From contig NZ_CP039740.1 of the NCBI RefSeq assembly GCF_005153485.1, positions 1,491,001-1,555,000 of the forward strand: a DNA stretch of 64,000 bases, written 5' to 3'. Both the position numbers and the translations under genes were made by a program. The stretch is from Pseudolabrys sp. FHR47 (lineage in GTDB: Bacteria > Pseudomonadota > Alphaproteobacteria > Rhizobiales > Xanthobacteraceae). Within the stretch, counting starts at the first letter, position 1; each line of letters starts with the position of its first letter. Of the stretch, positions 1 through 8,182 are shown in pieces. Under the pieces are notes generated by a model. The model was not told the origin of the DNA and did no database searches. It saw nothing but the letters and a program-made list of their open reading frames with translations.

Positions 1-276
1 TTTATTGTGACGTCCGTTTATCGCCATAGACCGGGTTGCCCCGGCACTTGCCAATATAAGGCGGTTTGGCGCCGAGGGTAAGGGTCAACCCGTCCCTCCG
101 CCGGTAAATGGCGGGAAACCGCGCCGGAAAGGGGCACAGACCGCCGAAATTTCGCTTTTTCCGCGATCCGGCTAACCCTCCGTCAACCACGGAACGGGGA
201 ACCAGCGGTAAATGCTATCGGCGCAAATGTACATTAACGTTCAACCCGGAGGGTGGCCGGCGACAGAAAGGCCGCC
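1..276. other. Intergenic start of window, no gene seen
   Basis: This stretch precedes the TadG-like gene. Short open frames on both strands have no recognisable product and no convincing ribosome binding site. It probably holds the promoter of the downstream gene, but I cannot place a -35/-10 pair with confidence. Confidence 0.4.
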
Positions 277-1614
277 ATGGGCAGAACGCTCACCCAACTT
301 CTCAGCCGTTTTCGGGCTTTCGCCGCCAACCGTTGCGGCAACATGGCGGTCACATTCGCGCTCGTCTCCGTGCCGGTGGTGGTGTCGGTCGGCGCGGCCG
401 TCGACTACAGCCTGGCCAACCGGACCAAGGCGACGCTCGATGCCTATGCCGACGCCGCGGCCCTGTCGGTCGTCAACACCAAAGCCATGACGATGACGGA
501 GACGGAGGCGCAAAACTCGGCCGTCGCGTTCTTCAAGGCCCAGGCCGCCACCCTCAAGCGCGGCTCGATCGGCACAGTGACGGCCAAAGTGACCGACTCC
601 TCCACCGGGCGCGCGGCTCTTCTCACCTACACCGCGAGTGTCGAGACGACCCTGGCGAACGTCGCCGGAATCACCAAGATCGACATCGGCGGCAAGGCGA
701 CCGCCAATTCGGCGCTGCCGGTCTACATGGATTTCTACATGCTGCTCGACAACACGCCATCGATGGGCGTGGCGGCGACGCCGACCGACATTTCGCGCAT
801 GGTCAACAACACGTCGGACAAGTGTGCCTTCGCGTGCCATCAGATGGACACCACGCCGAACGACTACTACGGCCTTGCCAAGAAGCTGGGCGTGACCATG
901 CGCATCGATGTCGTGCGTAGTGCCACGCAGCAACTGATGGATACGGCGGATGCGAGCGAGGTGGTGCAAAACCAGTTCCGCGCCGCCGTTTATACCTTCG
1001 GCAAGTCGGCCGAGAAGATGGGACTGACCAAGGTCTCGCCATTGTCGCCGAATCTCAGCACCGTGAAATCGAAAGCGGAAGACGTCGATCTGATGACCAT
1101 TCCCTACCAGAATTATCAGAGCGACACCCAGACCAACTTCGACAAGATTCTCGACAGTCTGGACGATGAGATTCCGACGCCGGGGGACGGCAGCAAGTCG
1201 AACGCGGCACAGGCCTTCGTGTTCTTCGTGTCCGACGGCGTGCAGGATGCGGCCAATGTGAGTTGCATCAAGCCGACGGTGCAGGGGCAGGATCCCAAGA
1301 CGGGAACCAAGTACACGCGCTGCCAGTCGCCGCTGAACACGAAGTACTGCGACGCGCTGAAGAAGCGCGGCATCAAGATCGCGGTGCTGTATACGACCTA
1401 TCTCGCTTTGCCGACGAACGGCTGGTACATGAGTTGGATCGATCCGTTCAACAAAGGGCCGCATGGTCCGTCGCCAAACAGCGAAGTCGCGAAGAACATG
1501 CAGGCTTGCGCGACGCCCGGCTATTATTTCGAAGTCAGCCCGACCGAAGGCATTGCCGAAGCAATGACGGCGCTTTTCCTGAAGGCGTCGCAGTCGGCGC
1601 GCATCAGCAAGTAG
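277..1614 (+). CDS. TadE/TadG-like pilus assembly protein with vWA-like C-terminal domain
   Basis: The N-terminus has the Tad/TadG pattern: a basic start, then GNMAVTFALVSVPVVV as a single membrane anchor, then DYSLANRTKATLDAYADAAA (residues about 20-65 of 445). Such proteins sit in the inner membrane and are linked to Flp (tight adherence) pili. The rest resembles a von Willebrand A domain; its metal-site motif reads DNTPS instead of the usual DxSxS. I chose ATG 277 because AAAGG lies 5 nt upstream. An in-frame GTG at 253 would add 8 residues but has no properly spaced Shine-Dalgarno. No other tad genes are in the window. The specific role is inferred. Confidence 0.8.
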   Translation: MGRTLTQLLSRFRAFAANRCGNMAVTFALVSVPVVVSVGAAVDYSLANRTKATLDAYADAAALSVVNTKAMTMTETEAQNSAVAFFKAQAATLKRGSIGTVTAKVTDSSTGRAALLTYTASVETTLANVAGITKIDIGGKATANSALPVYMDFYMLLDNTPSMGVAATPTDISRMVNNTSDKCAFACHQMDTTPNDYYGLAKKLGVTMRIDVVRSATQQLMDTADASEVVQNQFRAAVYTFGKSAEKMGLTKVSPLSPNLSTVKSKAEDVDLMTIPYQNYQSDTQTNFDKILDSLDDEIPTPGDGSKSNAAQAFVFFVSDGVQDAANVSCIKPTVQGQDPKTGTKYTRCQSPLNTKYCDALKKRGIKIAVLYTTYLALPTNGWYMSWIDPFNKGPHGPSPNSEVAKNMQACATPGYYFEVSPTEGIAEAMTALFLKASQSARISK

Positions 1615-1634
1615 CACGCATTAGCAAGTAGAAT

Positions 1635-1679
1635 GCAAGGTCATCCGGCCGTCGCATCATGCGACGGCCGGATGCTTGC
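1635..1679. terminator. Bidirectional hairpin between convergent genes
   Basis: Arms 1642-1656 and 1660-1674 form a perfect 15-bp stem with a 3-nt loop. GCAAG (1635-1639) and CTTGC (1675-1679) can extend it across a 2-nt bulge. It lies between the plus-strand TadG-like gene and the minus-strand hydrolase, so it probably ends both transcripts. There is no long T tract. Confidence 0.65.
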
Positions 1680-1684
1680 CCCCT

Positions 1685-2383
1685 TCAGGCCGCGGCCTGA
1701 ACCTGGCCCCGCTCCAGCGAGGCAATCGCTTCATCCACGGTCTGAACATCGCCGAAGATCGAATAGAAGGCATTGAGCGACGCGGCGTGAATCTCGTCGG
1801 TGTAAGTCGCGAGCGCGTTTGAGACCATCGTGACCTTGAAGTTCAGCATCATCGCGTCACGGGCTGAGCTCTCGCAGCAGACATTCGTCGCCGTGCCGCC
1901 GATCAGCAGATTGTCGATGCCGCGGGCGCGCAAGTGGCTTTCGATCTCCGACGAACCCTGGATAAAGGCGCTGAAGCGTTTCTTGACGATCTGCGCGTCT
2001 TCCGGCTTGGCCTCCAGCTCGCCCCAGAGATTGTGGCCTTCGTGCGCGGTATCCATCGTTGCGTAGCGGGTGTCGCGGCGGTCCGGCGTCATGAGGTGAT
2101 CGTGAAATACCGACCAGGATTCGCGCGTATCGTTGGTCGCGTTCTTGATCCAGACGACATGGCCGCCCATGGCGCGGAGCGCGGCGGCCATCTTGTTCAC
2201 GGCCGGAACGATCTTGCGCGCCGGCGGCACTTCGCCCTGGAAGCCGGGCTTCATGAAATAGTTCTGCATGTCGATGACGACGAAAGCAGTCTTCGCCGGG
2301 TTCATCACATCGAATGGATGCGCGCGCCCGGTCCGGTTGGTGACGCCTTCGATCAGGTCGGGTGGCAGCGAGAACTCGTGCAT
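1685..2383 (-). CDS. Isochorismatase-family cysteine hydrolase
   Basis: 232 residues with the isochorismatase-like hydrolase fold: FVVIDMQNYF near residue 35 gives the catalytic Asp (D38), a Lys pair sits near 134, and GGTATNVCCESSARDA (about 162-176) holds the nucleophilic Cys and the cis-peptide region. Family members hydrolyse amides or enol ethers (N-carbamoyl compounds, ureidoacrylate, maleamate). The substrate here is unknown. It is divergent from an NMT1-type ABC importer, which suggests it acts on an imported nitrogen compound; that is inference. GAGAGGA lies about 7 nt before the ATG. Confidence 0.85.
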   Translation of the reverse strand: MHEFSLPPDLIEGVTNRTGRAHPFDVMNPAKTAFVVIDMQNYFMKPGFQGEVPPARKIVPAVNKMAAALRAMGGHVVWIKNATNDTRESWSVFHDHLMTPDRRDTRYATMDTAHEGHNLWGELEAKPEDAQIVKKRFSAFIQGSSEIESHLRARGIDNLLIGGTATNVCCESSARDAMMLNFKVTMVSNALATYTDEIHAASLNAFYSIFGDVQTVDEAIASLERGQVQAAA

Positions 2384-2709
2384 GATCAGTTCCTCTCAAT
2401 TCATGGTCGCAACGGGGCGGTGCTTGTGAATTCAAGCACGTTCTGTGCCATTGATGAAACATGGTGCAGAGGCTCGCCGCTGTTGCCGGCGCTGCACGGT
2501 TCCGTCTCCGAATAACGCAGACATCGTAGAACGCAGGAGCATGGCAGGCGATGAGCATGCCAAATGCTTGTGCGTCATGCCGCGCACGCTGCTTATAAAG
2601 CGCGCCGCGTGATGCGAATTGCAGCGTTGACGTGGCGCGCGATCGGCAAGCGACGCAACGAATATCAAATGGCCCGGTTGTTGCATTTGTTGCTCCAGCA
2701 AAAGGAGCC
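2384..2709. promoter_or_regulatory. Divergent intergenic region between hydrolase and ABC genes
   Basis: 326 bp without a supported gene. It must carry the promoters of the hydrolase (minus) and the ABC operon (plus). An inverted repeat GTGCTTG (2420-2426) / CAAGCAC (2433-2439) lies 37 bp from the hydrolase start and could be an operator. A possible plus-strand promoter is TTGTGC (2568-2573) with TTATAA (2592-2597), spacer 18. No regulator gene is adjacent. Confidence 0.4.
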
Positions 2710-3741
2710 ATGACGATGATCGCATACCTCAAGACGTTCCGTTCGCTGGCGCTCGCCGGTGCTGTCGCAACCGTAACGTTCGGCTCGATGAGCGGCGCAA
2801 CCGCGGCCGATCTCGTCAAGCTCAAGATGGCGGAGGTTGTGCGCTCGCAGTTCTACATTCCGATGTATGTCGCGCTCGGCAAGGGCTTCGTGAAGGAAGA
2901 GGGGCTCGACGTCGAGATGATCACCACCAATGGCGGCGATCGTGCCGGCGCCTTGGTGCTGTCGGGGCAGGCCGACTTCGGCCTCGCCGGTCCCGAGGTG
3001 CCGATCTACATCTACAACGGCGAGTCCGCCGACAAGCCGTATATCTTCTGCGCGTTGACCGCGACCGACGGTCTGTTCCTGGTGTCGCGCGAGAAGATCG
3101 AGAACTTCAAATGGTCGATGATCGACGGCAAGAAGATCATGGGCTGGCGGCCGGGCTCGACGCCGGAACTCTATCTCGAATATGTGCTGAAGAAGAACGG
3201 CGCGAAGGCCGACACGGTCAAGAGCATCATCACCAATATCGGTCCGGCGGCGCGCGATGGCGCTTGGCTCGCCGGCACCGGCGACTTCGCCATCTTCAAC
3301 GAGCCGAACTTCACCAAGCTCGAGAAGGAAGGCAAGGCACATCTGATCGCCTCGATCGGCAAGGAAGTCGGCCGCGCCGACTACACGCTGTTCTTCGCCA
3401 AGAAGAGCTGGCTGGAGAAGAATCCGGGTCTTGCGCAGAAGTGGACCAACGCCATCGCCAAGGGGCAAGCCTTCGTCAAGACCGCGAGCGCCGAAGACAT
3501 CGCGGCGGCGATCGCGCCCTTCTTCCCGTCGCTCAGCAAGGAAGAGAACGTCACGGTCGTCAATCGCTACCGCACCGTCGGCGTGCCGATCTGGGCGACC
3601 ACGGTGATGCCGGACAAAGGCGGCCTCGCCAAGGCGCAGGAGATCATGGTCGAGGGCGGCGTGCTGACCGAGGACAAGAAGGTGCCGTTCGAGAAACTCG
3701 TCATCACCACCTTCGCCGATAAGGCGACGGCCAGCCAGTAA
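2710..3741 (+). CDS. ABC transporter substrate-binding protein (NMT1/SsuA-like)
   Basis: 343 residues from ATG 2710, which has AAAGGAG just upstream; a longer frame opens at 2632 but lacks a binding site. A Sec signal peptide (about residues 1-29) ends near TAADLVKLKM. The mature part has the NMT1/THI5-like layout: FYIPMYVALGKGFVKEEGLD, then the GGDRAGALVLSGQADFG ligand region. It would bind a small solute in the periplasm and deliver it to the permease and ATPase that follow. The family covers sulfonates, nitrate, pyrimidines and aromatics, so the solute cannot be named. Confidence 0.85.
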   Translation: MTMIAYLKTFRSLALAGAVATVTFGSMSGATAADLVKLKMAEVVRSQFYIPMYVALGKGFVKEEGLDVEMITTNGGDRAGALVLSGQADFGLAGPEVPIYIYNGESADKPYIFCALTATDGLFLVSREKIENFKWSMIDGKKIMGWRPGSTPELYLEYVLKKNGAKADTVKSIITNIGPAARDGAWLAGTGDFAIFNEPNFTKLEKEGKAHLIASIGKEVGRADYTLFFAKKSWLEKNPGLAQKWTNAIAKGQAFVKTASAEDIAAAIAPFFPSLSKEENVTVVNRYRTVGVPIWATTVMPDKGGLAKAQEIMVEGGVLTEDKKVPFEKLVITTFADKATASQ

Positions 3742-3765
3742 CGGCGAGCCAACGGAGGTCCGACG

Positions 3766-4563
3766 ATGTTGCGCAACACGGCGATCCCGGCGGTCGAAAT
3801 TCGCGACGTGACGTTGAACTACTTCACGCCGGAACGTGAAACGCTGGCTCTGTCCAACATCTCCCTCGACGTCGGCAAGGGCGAGTTCATCGCCCTTGTC
3901 GGCTCGTCGGGTTGCGGCAAGAGCACGCTGCTGACTTTGGTGTCCGGCCTGATGCCGGCTTCGCGCGGCAGCATCAAGGTCGACGGTCTCGAGGTGACGG
4001 CGCCGTCACCGCGCGTCGGCTTCATGTTCCAGAAGGACACGCTGCTCGACTGGCGCAGCATCGTCGATAACGTGATGCTGGGCGCGGAACTCTTAGGGCT
4101 CGACCGTCGCCGGTCGCGCCAGCGCGCCGAGATGCTGCTGACGCGCTACGGACTCGGCGAGTTCATGCACAGCCTGCCGCATCAGTTGTCCGGCGGCATG
4201 CGCCAGCGCGCGGCGCTGGCGCGTACCTTGTGCTGCGAGCCGGACCTCTTGCTGCTCGACGAGCCGTTCTCCGCGCTCGACTATCAGACGCGCTTGGCGC
4301 TGTCCGACGAGATCGCCGCCATTCTCCAGGCGGAGGGCAAGACGGTCATTCTGGTCACACACGATATCGGCGAGGCGATCAGCATGGCTGACCGCGTTAT
4401 CGTCATGAGCCGGCGGCCGGGCCGCATCAAGAGCGAGCACCACATCTCGTTTCCGTCCTTCGGCGACAAGCGGCCGACGCCGTTCGAGGCGCGCAAGTGC
4501 CCCGAATTCGCTCAGTACTTCCAGACCATATGGGACGAACTCGATCTGCATGAGGTCCACTGA
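3766..4563 (+). CDS. ABC transporter ATP-binding protein (SsuB/TauB-like)
   Basis: 265 residues. Walker A GSSGCGKST (about 46-54), signature LSGGMRQR, Walker B LLLLDEPFSALD and the switch His in THDIGEA are all present, so it should be an active ATPase. It is second in an importer operon, 24 bp after the binding protein, and its TGA overlaps the permease ATG by 1 bp. Length and the C-terminal MSRRPGRIK stretch fit nitrate/sulfonate/taurine-type ABC ATPases. Confidence 0.9.
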   Translation: MLRNTAIPAVEIRDVTLNYFTPERETLALSNISLDVGKGEFIALVGSSGCGKSTLLTLVSGLMPASRGSIKVDGLEVTAPSPRVGFMFQKDTLLDWRSIVDNVMLGAELLGLDRRRSRQRAEMLLTRYGLGEFMHSLPHQLSGGMRQRAALARTLCCEPDLLLLDEPFSALDYQTRLALSDEIAAILQAEGKTVILVTHDIGEAISMADRVIVMSRRPGRIKSEHHISFPSFGDKRPTPFEARKCPEFAQYFQTIWDELDLHEVH

Positions 4564-5420
4564 TGAGCAGCGAAGCGATGGTCAGCACCAAGGTCGCGGC
4601 GAAAGCCGCGGCGCCGAGCGGCCGCAGCGCCGGCTATGAGGCTTATCTCCGCGCATTGCGCTTGCGGGCCTGGTCAATCAGCCTGTGGCAGATCGGCCTG
4701 ATCGCGGCCTTCCTCGTGATCTGGGAGGTGGCGCCGCGCGCCGGCTGGATCAATCCGATGCTGACCAGCTATCCGTCGGCGGTGGCGCGCACCTTCATGG
4801 CCGGCGCGAGCGACGGCACCTTGCTGATGCACACCTGGGTGACTTTGTTCGAGACCATTGTCGGCTTTGCCGGCGGCATGATCCTCGGCCTCTTGTGTGC
4901 CATCGCGCTGTGGTGGTCGGATTATCTCTACCGCGTGCTCGATCCGTTCATCGTCGTGCTCAACGCCATCCCGAAAATCGCGCTGGTGCCGATCTTCTAT
5001 ATCTGGCTCGGCGACGCTGCTTCGATCTATGCGATGGCCATTGCCGTGAGCGTGTTCGTCACCGTGCTGATGCTATTCACCGGCTTCAAGGCCATCGATC
5101 CGGACAAGATCAAGCTGGCGCGGCTGTTCGGCGCCTCGAAGCGGCAGATCCTCGACAAGATCGTTTTGCCTGGCAGCGTGCCGACCATCATCTCGGCGCT
5201 GAAGGTCAATGTCGGTCTGGCGCTGGTCGGCGTGGTGGTCGGCGAATTCCAGGCGGCGAAAGCGGGCCTTGGCTATCTGATCACCTATGGCAGTCAGATA
5301 TTCCAGATGAATCTGGTGATGACTGCCATCGTCGTGCTGGCGGCGATCTCGACCGCATTGTTCGTCATCATCCAGGCCGTCGAGTCGACGGTCCTGCGCC
5401 GCCACGGCGTGTCGCGTTAA
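4563..5420 (+). CDS. ABC transporter permease (SsuC/TauC-like)
   Basis: 285 residues with about six hydrophobic segments. The binding-protein-dependent permease coupling region is visible around KLARLFGASKRQILDKIVLP. The start overlaps the preceding ATPase stop, which indicates translational coupling. The TAA stop lies at 5418-5420 and overlaps the stop of the convergent gene at 5417-5419, so no room remains for a separate terminator. Confidence 0.9.
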   Translation: MSSEAMVSTKVAAKAAAPSGRSAGYEAYLRALRLRAWSISLWQIGLIAAFLVIWEVAPRAGWINPMLTSYPSAVARTFMAGASDGTLLMHTWVTLFETIVGFAGGMILGLLCAIALWWSDYLYRVLDPFIVVLNAIPKIALVPIFYIWLGDAASIYAMAIAVSVFVTVLMLFTGFKAIDPDKIKLARLFGASKRQILDKIVLPGSVPTIISALKVNVGLALVGVVVGEFQAAKAGLGYLITYGSQIFQMNLVMTAIVVLAAISTALFVIIQAVESTVLRRHGVSR

Positions 5421-6187
5421 TCCCGCGCCACATATTTCTTTACGGCCGCGCCGAACGCTTCGAACAGCGCGCGGTTGACCGGATTGGTCTGCGGATCATA
5501 CTCGGCGTGCCACTGCACGCCGAGTGCGAAGCCTTCGGCGCCTTCGATGTGGATCGCCTCGATGGTGCCGTCGTCGGCGAGACCTTCGACGACGATGCGC
5601 TTGCCGGGCTCGAGGATGCCCTGGCCGTGCAGCGAGTTCACGCGAATGGTGTCGGCGCCGAAGATGCCGGCGAACACGCCGCCCGAGGTCAGATGCACGG
5701 CGTGGCGGTCGCCGTAGATCACGGCCTGATCGGGATGGATTTCGCCGTTCGGCAGCCGCGGCATGCGGTGATTGATGCGGCCCGGCAGTTCGCGGATTTC
5801 CGGGTGCAGCGTCGACCCATAGGCGACCGCCATCTCCTGAAAGCCGCGGCAGATGCCGAGCAGTGGCACGCCGCGCGCAACGCAGGTGTTCACCAGATCG
5901 AGCGCCAGCGCATCGCGCGGCTCGTCATAGGGCTCGTAGCTCAGATGCGGTTCGACGCCGAAGCGGGTCGGGTGGACGTTGGCGCGTGCGCCGGTGAGCA
6001 CGATGCCGTCGACGACATCGAGCAAGGCGTCAACGTCGGTGATGTCCGGCGTGCCGGCGAACATCAGGGGCAGGGCGCCGACGACATCCTTCACCGCACG
6101 CAGGTTACGCTCGCCGACGCGCTGCGCCGGAAAGCGGTTCTCGACGAGATGCATGTTGCCGATGACGCCGACGACGGGCCGCTTCAT
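5417..6187 (-). CDS. Class I glutamine amidotransferase-like hydrolase (peptidase C26, PuuD-like)
   Basis: 256 residues from ATG 6187. The class I amidotransferase triad is visible: nucleophile Cys113 in GICRGFQ and the His of VQWHAEY with the following Glu near residue 220. DGIVLTGARANVHP matches the gamma-glutamyl-GABA hydrolase group. Relatives remove glutamate from gamma-glutamylated amines in the cytoplasm. The frame stays open far upstream, but that part is a shadow of the aminotransferase gene. It lies 44 bp after the aminotransferase on the same strand, so the two probably share a transcript. The substrate is unknown. Confidence 0.85.
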   Translation of the reverse strand: MKRPVVGVIGNMHLVENRFPAQRVGERNLRAVKDVVGALPLMFAGTPDITDVDALLDVVDGIVLTGARANVHPTRFGVEPHLSYEPYDEPRDALALDLVNTCVARGVPLLGICRGFQEMAVAYGSTLHPEIRELPGRINHRMPRLPNGEIHPDQAVIYGDRHAVHLTSGGVFAGIFGADTIRVNSLHGQGILEPGKRIVVEGLADDGTIEAIHIEGAEGFALGVQWHAEYDPQTNPVNRALFEAFGAAVKKYVARD

Positions 6188-6231
6188 GGAGAGGTTCTTC
6201 GGGCAAGATTCACGGCGGAAACTTATAGCAT

Positions 6232-7413
6232 CTATTTGCGCAGATCGGCGAAAGCCTCGTCCAGCCGGTCGAGGGCTTCGTTCAGGATCGGCCGCGGCGT
6301 CGCGAAGTTGAAGCGCAGCCAGGTCTCGCCGCCGGGGCCAAATTGCGGGCCGGGCGAGGCGAAGATACGCGCGCGTTTGGCCACGCGGTCGGCGACATCC
6401 TCGGCGGAAAGCCCGGTGCCGGAGAAGTCGACCCAGGCAAGGTAAGTCGAATCGAGTTTCATGGCGCGGGCGCCGGGCGCGGCCTTCTCGATCCGGGAAC
6501 CGAGCAGGTCGCGGTTTGCCTCGAGATAAGGCAGCAGCGCGTCCAGCCAGGCCTCGCCGGTGCGCCAGGCGGCTTCGGTCGCGATCATGCCGAAGCTGGC
6601 GAGCGAGGTGAGATTGGCGGCGGCGACGCGCGCCTCGATCTTGCGGCGCAGCACCGGGTTCGACGTCACCAGCGCGCCCATATGGGCGCCGGCGAGGTTG
6701 AAGGTCTTGGTCGCGGCAAAGCACGACACGATCCGGTCGGCGATCTCCGGCGCCGCGTTGAGCGTCGGTATGTGCCTGGCGCCGCTGAAGATGAGATCGC
6801 AGTGGATCTCGTCGGAAGCGAGGATGAGATCGTGCTCGGCGCAGAACTGGGCGAGGGCTTTGAGCTCCTCGGCGGACCATACGGTGCCGCCGGGATTGTG
6901 CGGGCTGCACAGGAACACGATCTTGGTGCGCGGCGTGATCAGCTTGCGCAGGGCCTCGAGGTCCATGACATAGCGGCCCTGCTGGTTGCCGAGCCGGGCA
7001 TCGATAATGCGGCGGTCGTTGGCGAGGATGATCTTGCGGAAGGCGTGATAGGCCGGCGGAAACAGTACGATCTCGTCGCCCGGTTCGCTGACGGCCTGGA
7101 TGAGCATGCCGAGGCCGGCGACGATGCCCGGCACCGGCGTGACCCAGGCGGGATCGACGGTCAGTTGGTGCCGGCGCTTGAGCCAGGCGACGAGCGCCTC
7201 CGACCAACTGCCGGTGTCGGCATAATAGCCATGCACGCCGCGGCTCACCTCGGCCATCAGCGCTTCGGTGACGCCGGGCGGGGCCGCGAAGTCCATATCC
7301 GCCACCCACATCGGCAAGGCGTCCGTCGCGGTGATGCCGGACAGCTTGGCCATGTTGTCCCACTTCGATGAATGGGTGCCGCGGCGGTCAATGATGCGGT
7401 CGAAATCGAACAT
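6232..7413 (-). CDS. MalY/PatB-type aminotransferase class I/II (putative C-S lyase)
   Basis: 393 residues. The N-terminus FDRIIDRRGTHSSKWD and the segment LPMWVADMDF are typical of MalY/PatB enzymes, PLP proteins that often act as cystathionine beta-lyases. CSPHNPGGTVWS and the PLP-lysine segment AATKTFNLAGAHMG are present. It may cleave a cysteine conjugate or act as an aminotransferase. It is transcribed with the PuuD-like hydrolase and convergent to the ABC importer, so a joint catabolic role is possible but unproven. Confidence 0.85.
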   Translation of the reverse strand: MFDFDRIIDRRGTHSSKWDNMAKLSGITATDALPMWVADMDFAAPPGVTEALMAEVSRGVHGYYADTGSWSEALVAWLKRRHQLTVDPAWVTPVPGIVAGLGMLIQAVSEPGDEIVLFPPAYHAFRKIILANDRRIIDARLGNQQGRYVMDLEALRKLITPRTKIVFLCSPHNPGGTVWSAEELKALAQFCAEHDLILASDEIHCDLIFSGARHIPTLNAAPEIADRIVSCFAATKTFNLAGAHMGALVTSNPVLRRKIEARVAAANLTSLASFGMIATEAAWRTGEAWLDALLPYLEANRDLLGSRIEKAAPGARAMKLDSTYLAWVDFSGTGLSAEDVADRVAKRARIFASPGPQFGPGGETWLRFNFATPRPILNEALDRLDEAFADLRK

Positions 7414-7633
7414 GGGCGCGGGGGCTCCTGGAGGTGCGGCGGTGGGGTGGCCTCCTTGATGATCGTCGCCGCGTGCCGGGTCAAGGTTGCGATCGCGTTT
7501 CGCACGCGTGGTCGTAGCAGGACTGCGCTGTGGCCGTTCCCCACTTGCGTATCCGGTTACAGTTTGCTTTCGGTTGCCGGCTCGTCTGTGCTAGAGGCGG
7601 CAGGGGCATCAAATTCGGCTGGAGACTATCGAT

Positions 7634-8170
7634 ATGGCGGAGGACGCAAAATCCTCCCCCGCGAGTGGGGGCAATTTTTCGTTGCGGATTCGCGGGCCTC
7701 GCGACTTTTACGGTGGCCTCGCGCTGATCGCGCTCGCGGTCTTCGCGCTGTGGGCGGGCAGCGATCTTGCCGGCATGCGCGGCTTCTCCTTCGGCCCGGG
7801 CACGACGCCGCGGCTGTTCGCCTGGCTCCTGATTGTCGTCGGCGCGGCAATCATGATCTCGGGACTGCTGTCCGACGGTCCGCCGCTGGAAAGCTATGCG
7901 CTGCGTGGCCCCGCTTTCGTGGTGTGCGCGATCGTCGCTTTCGCTGTCTCGATCCGCGGCTTCCATTTCTCGTTCTTCGGCTTCGCGGTGAAGATCCCGG
8001 AACTCGGCCTGATCGTCGCGACCTTCCTCGCCTACATGATAGCCGTCATGGGCGGGCGCGAGGTCCGCTGGAAGGAGAGCATCATCGCCGGCGTGGCCAT
8101 GACGGTGTTCTGCGTCGTGCTGTTCCGCTATTTGCTGCAACTGCCGTTTCCACTCTGGCCTGCTTTCTAG
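7634..8170 (+). CDS. Tripartite tricarboxylate transporter, TctB family subunit
   Basis: 178 residues with four hydrophobic segments and the TctB-like first helix DFYGGLALIALAVFALW followed by FSFGPGTTPRLFAWLL. It is the small membrane subunit of a TTT-family secondary importer. TGGAGA lies about 8 nt before the ATG. TctA starts 12 bp after its stop. No TctC (Bug) binding protein is found in the window. Confidence 0.88.
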   Translation: MAEDAKSSPASGGNFSLRIRGPRDFYGGLALIALAVFALWAGSDLAGMRGFSFGPGTTPRLFAWLLIVVGAAIMISGLLSDGPPLESYALRGPAFVVCAIVAFAVSIRGFHFSFFGFAVKIPELGLIVATFLAYMIAVMGGREVRWKESIIAGVAMTVFCVVLFRYLLQLPFPLWPAF

Positions 8171-8182
8171 GACAAGCCTGCA

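Noticed and set aside
2627..2655. TTGACG at 2627 as the -35 of the ABC operon
   Set aside because: The position 17 bp downstream (GCGACG-like) does not resemble a -10 element.
5417..7363. 648-residue minus-strand frame joining the PuuD-like hydrolase to an upstream part
   Set aside because: The first two thirds overlap the aminotransferase gene in another frame and look like low-complexity Arg-rich shadow; the hydrolase starts at 6187.
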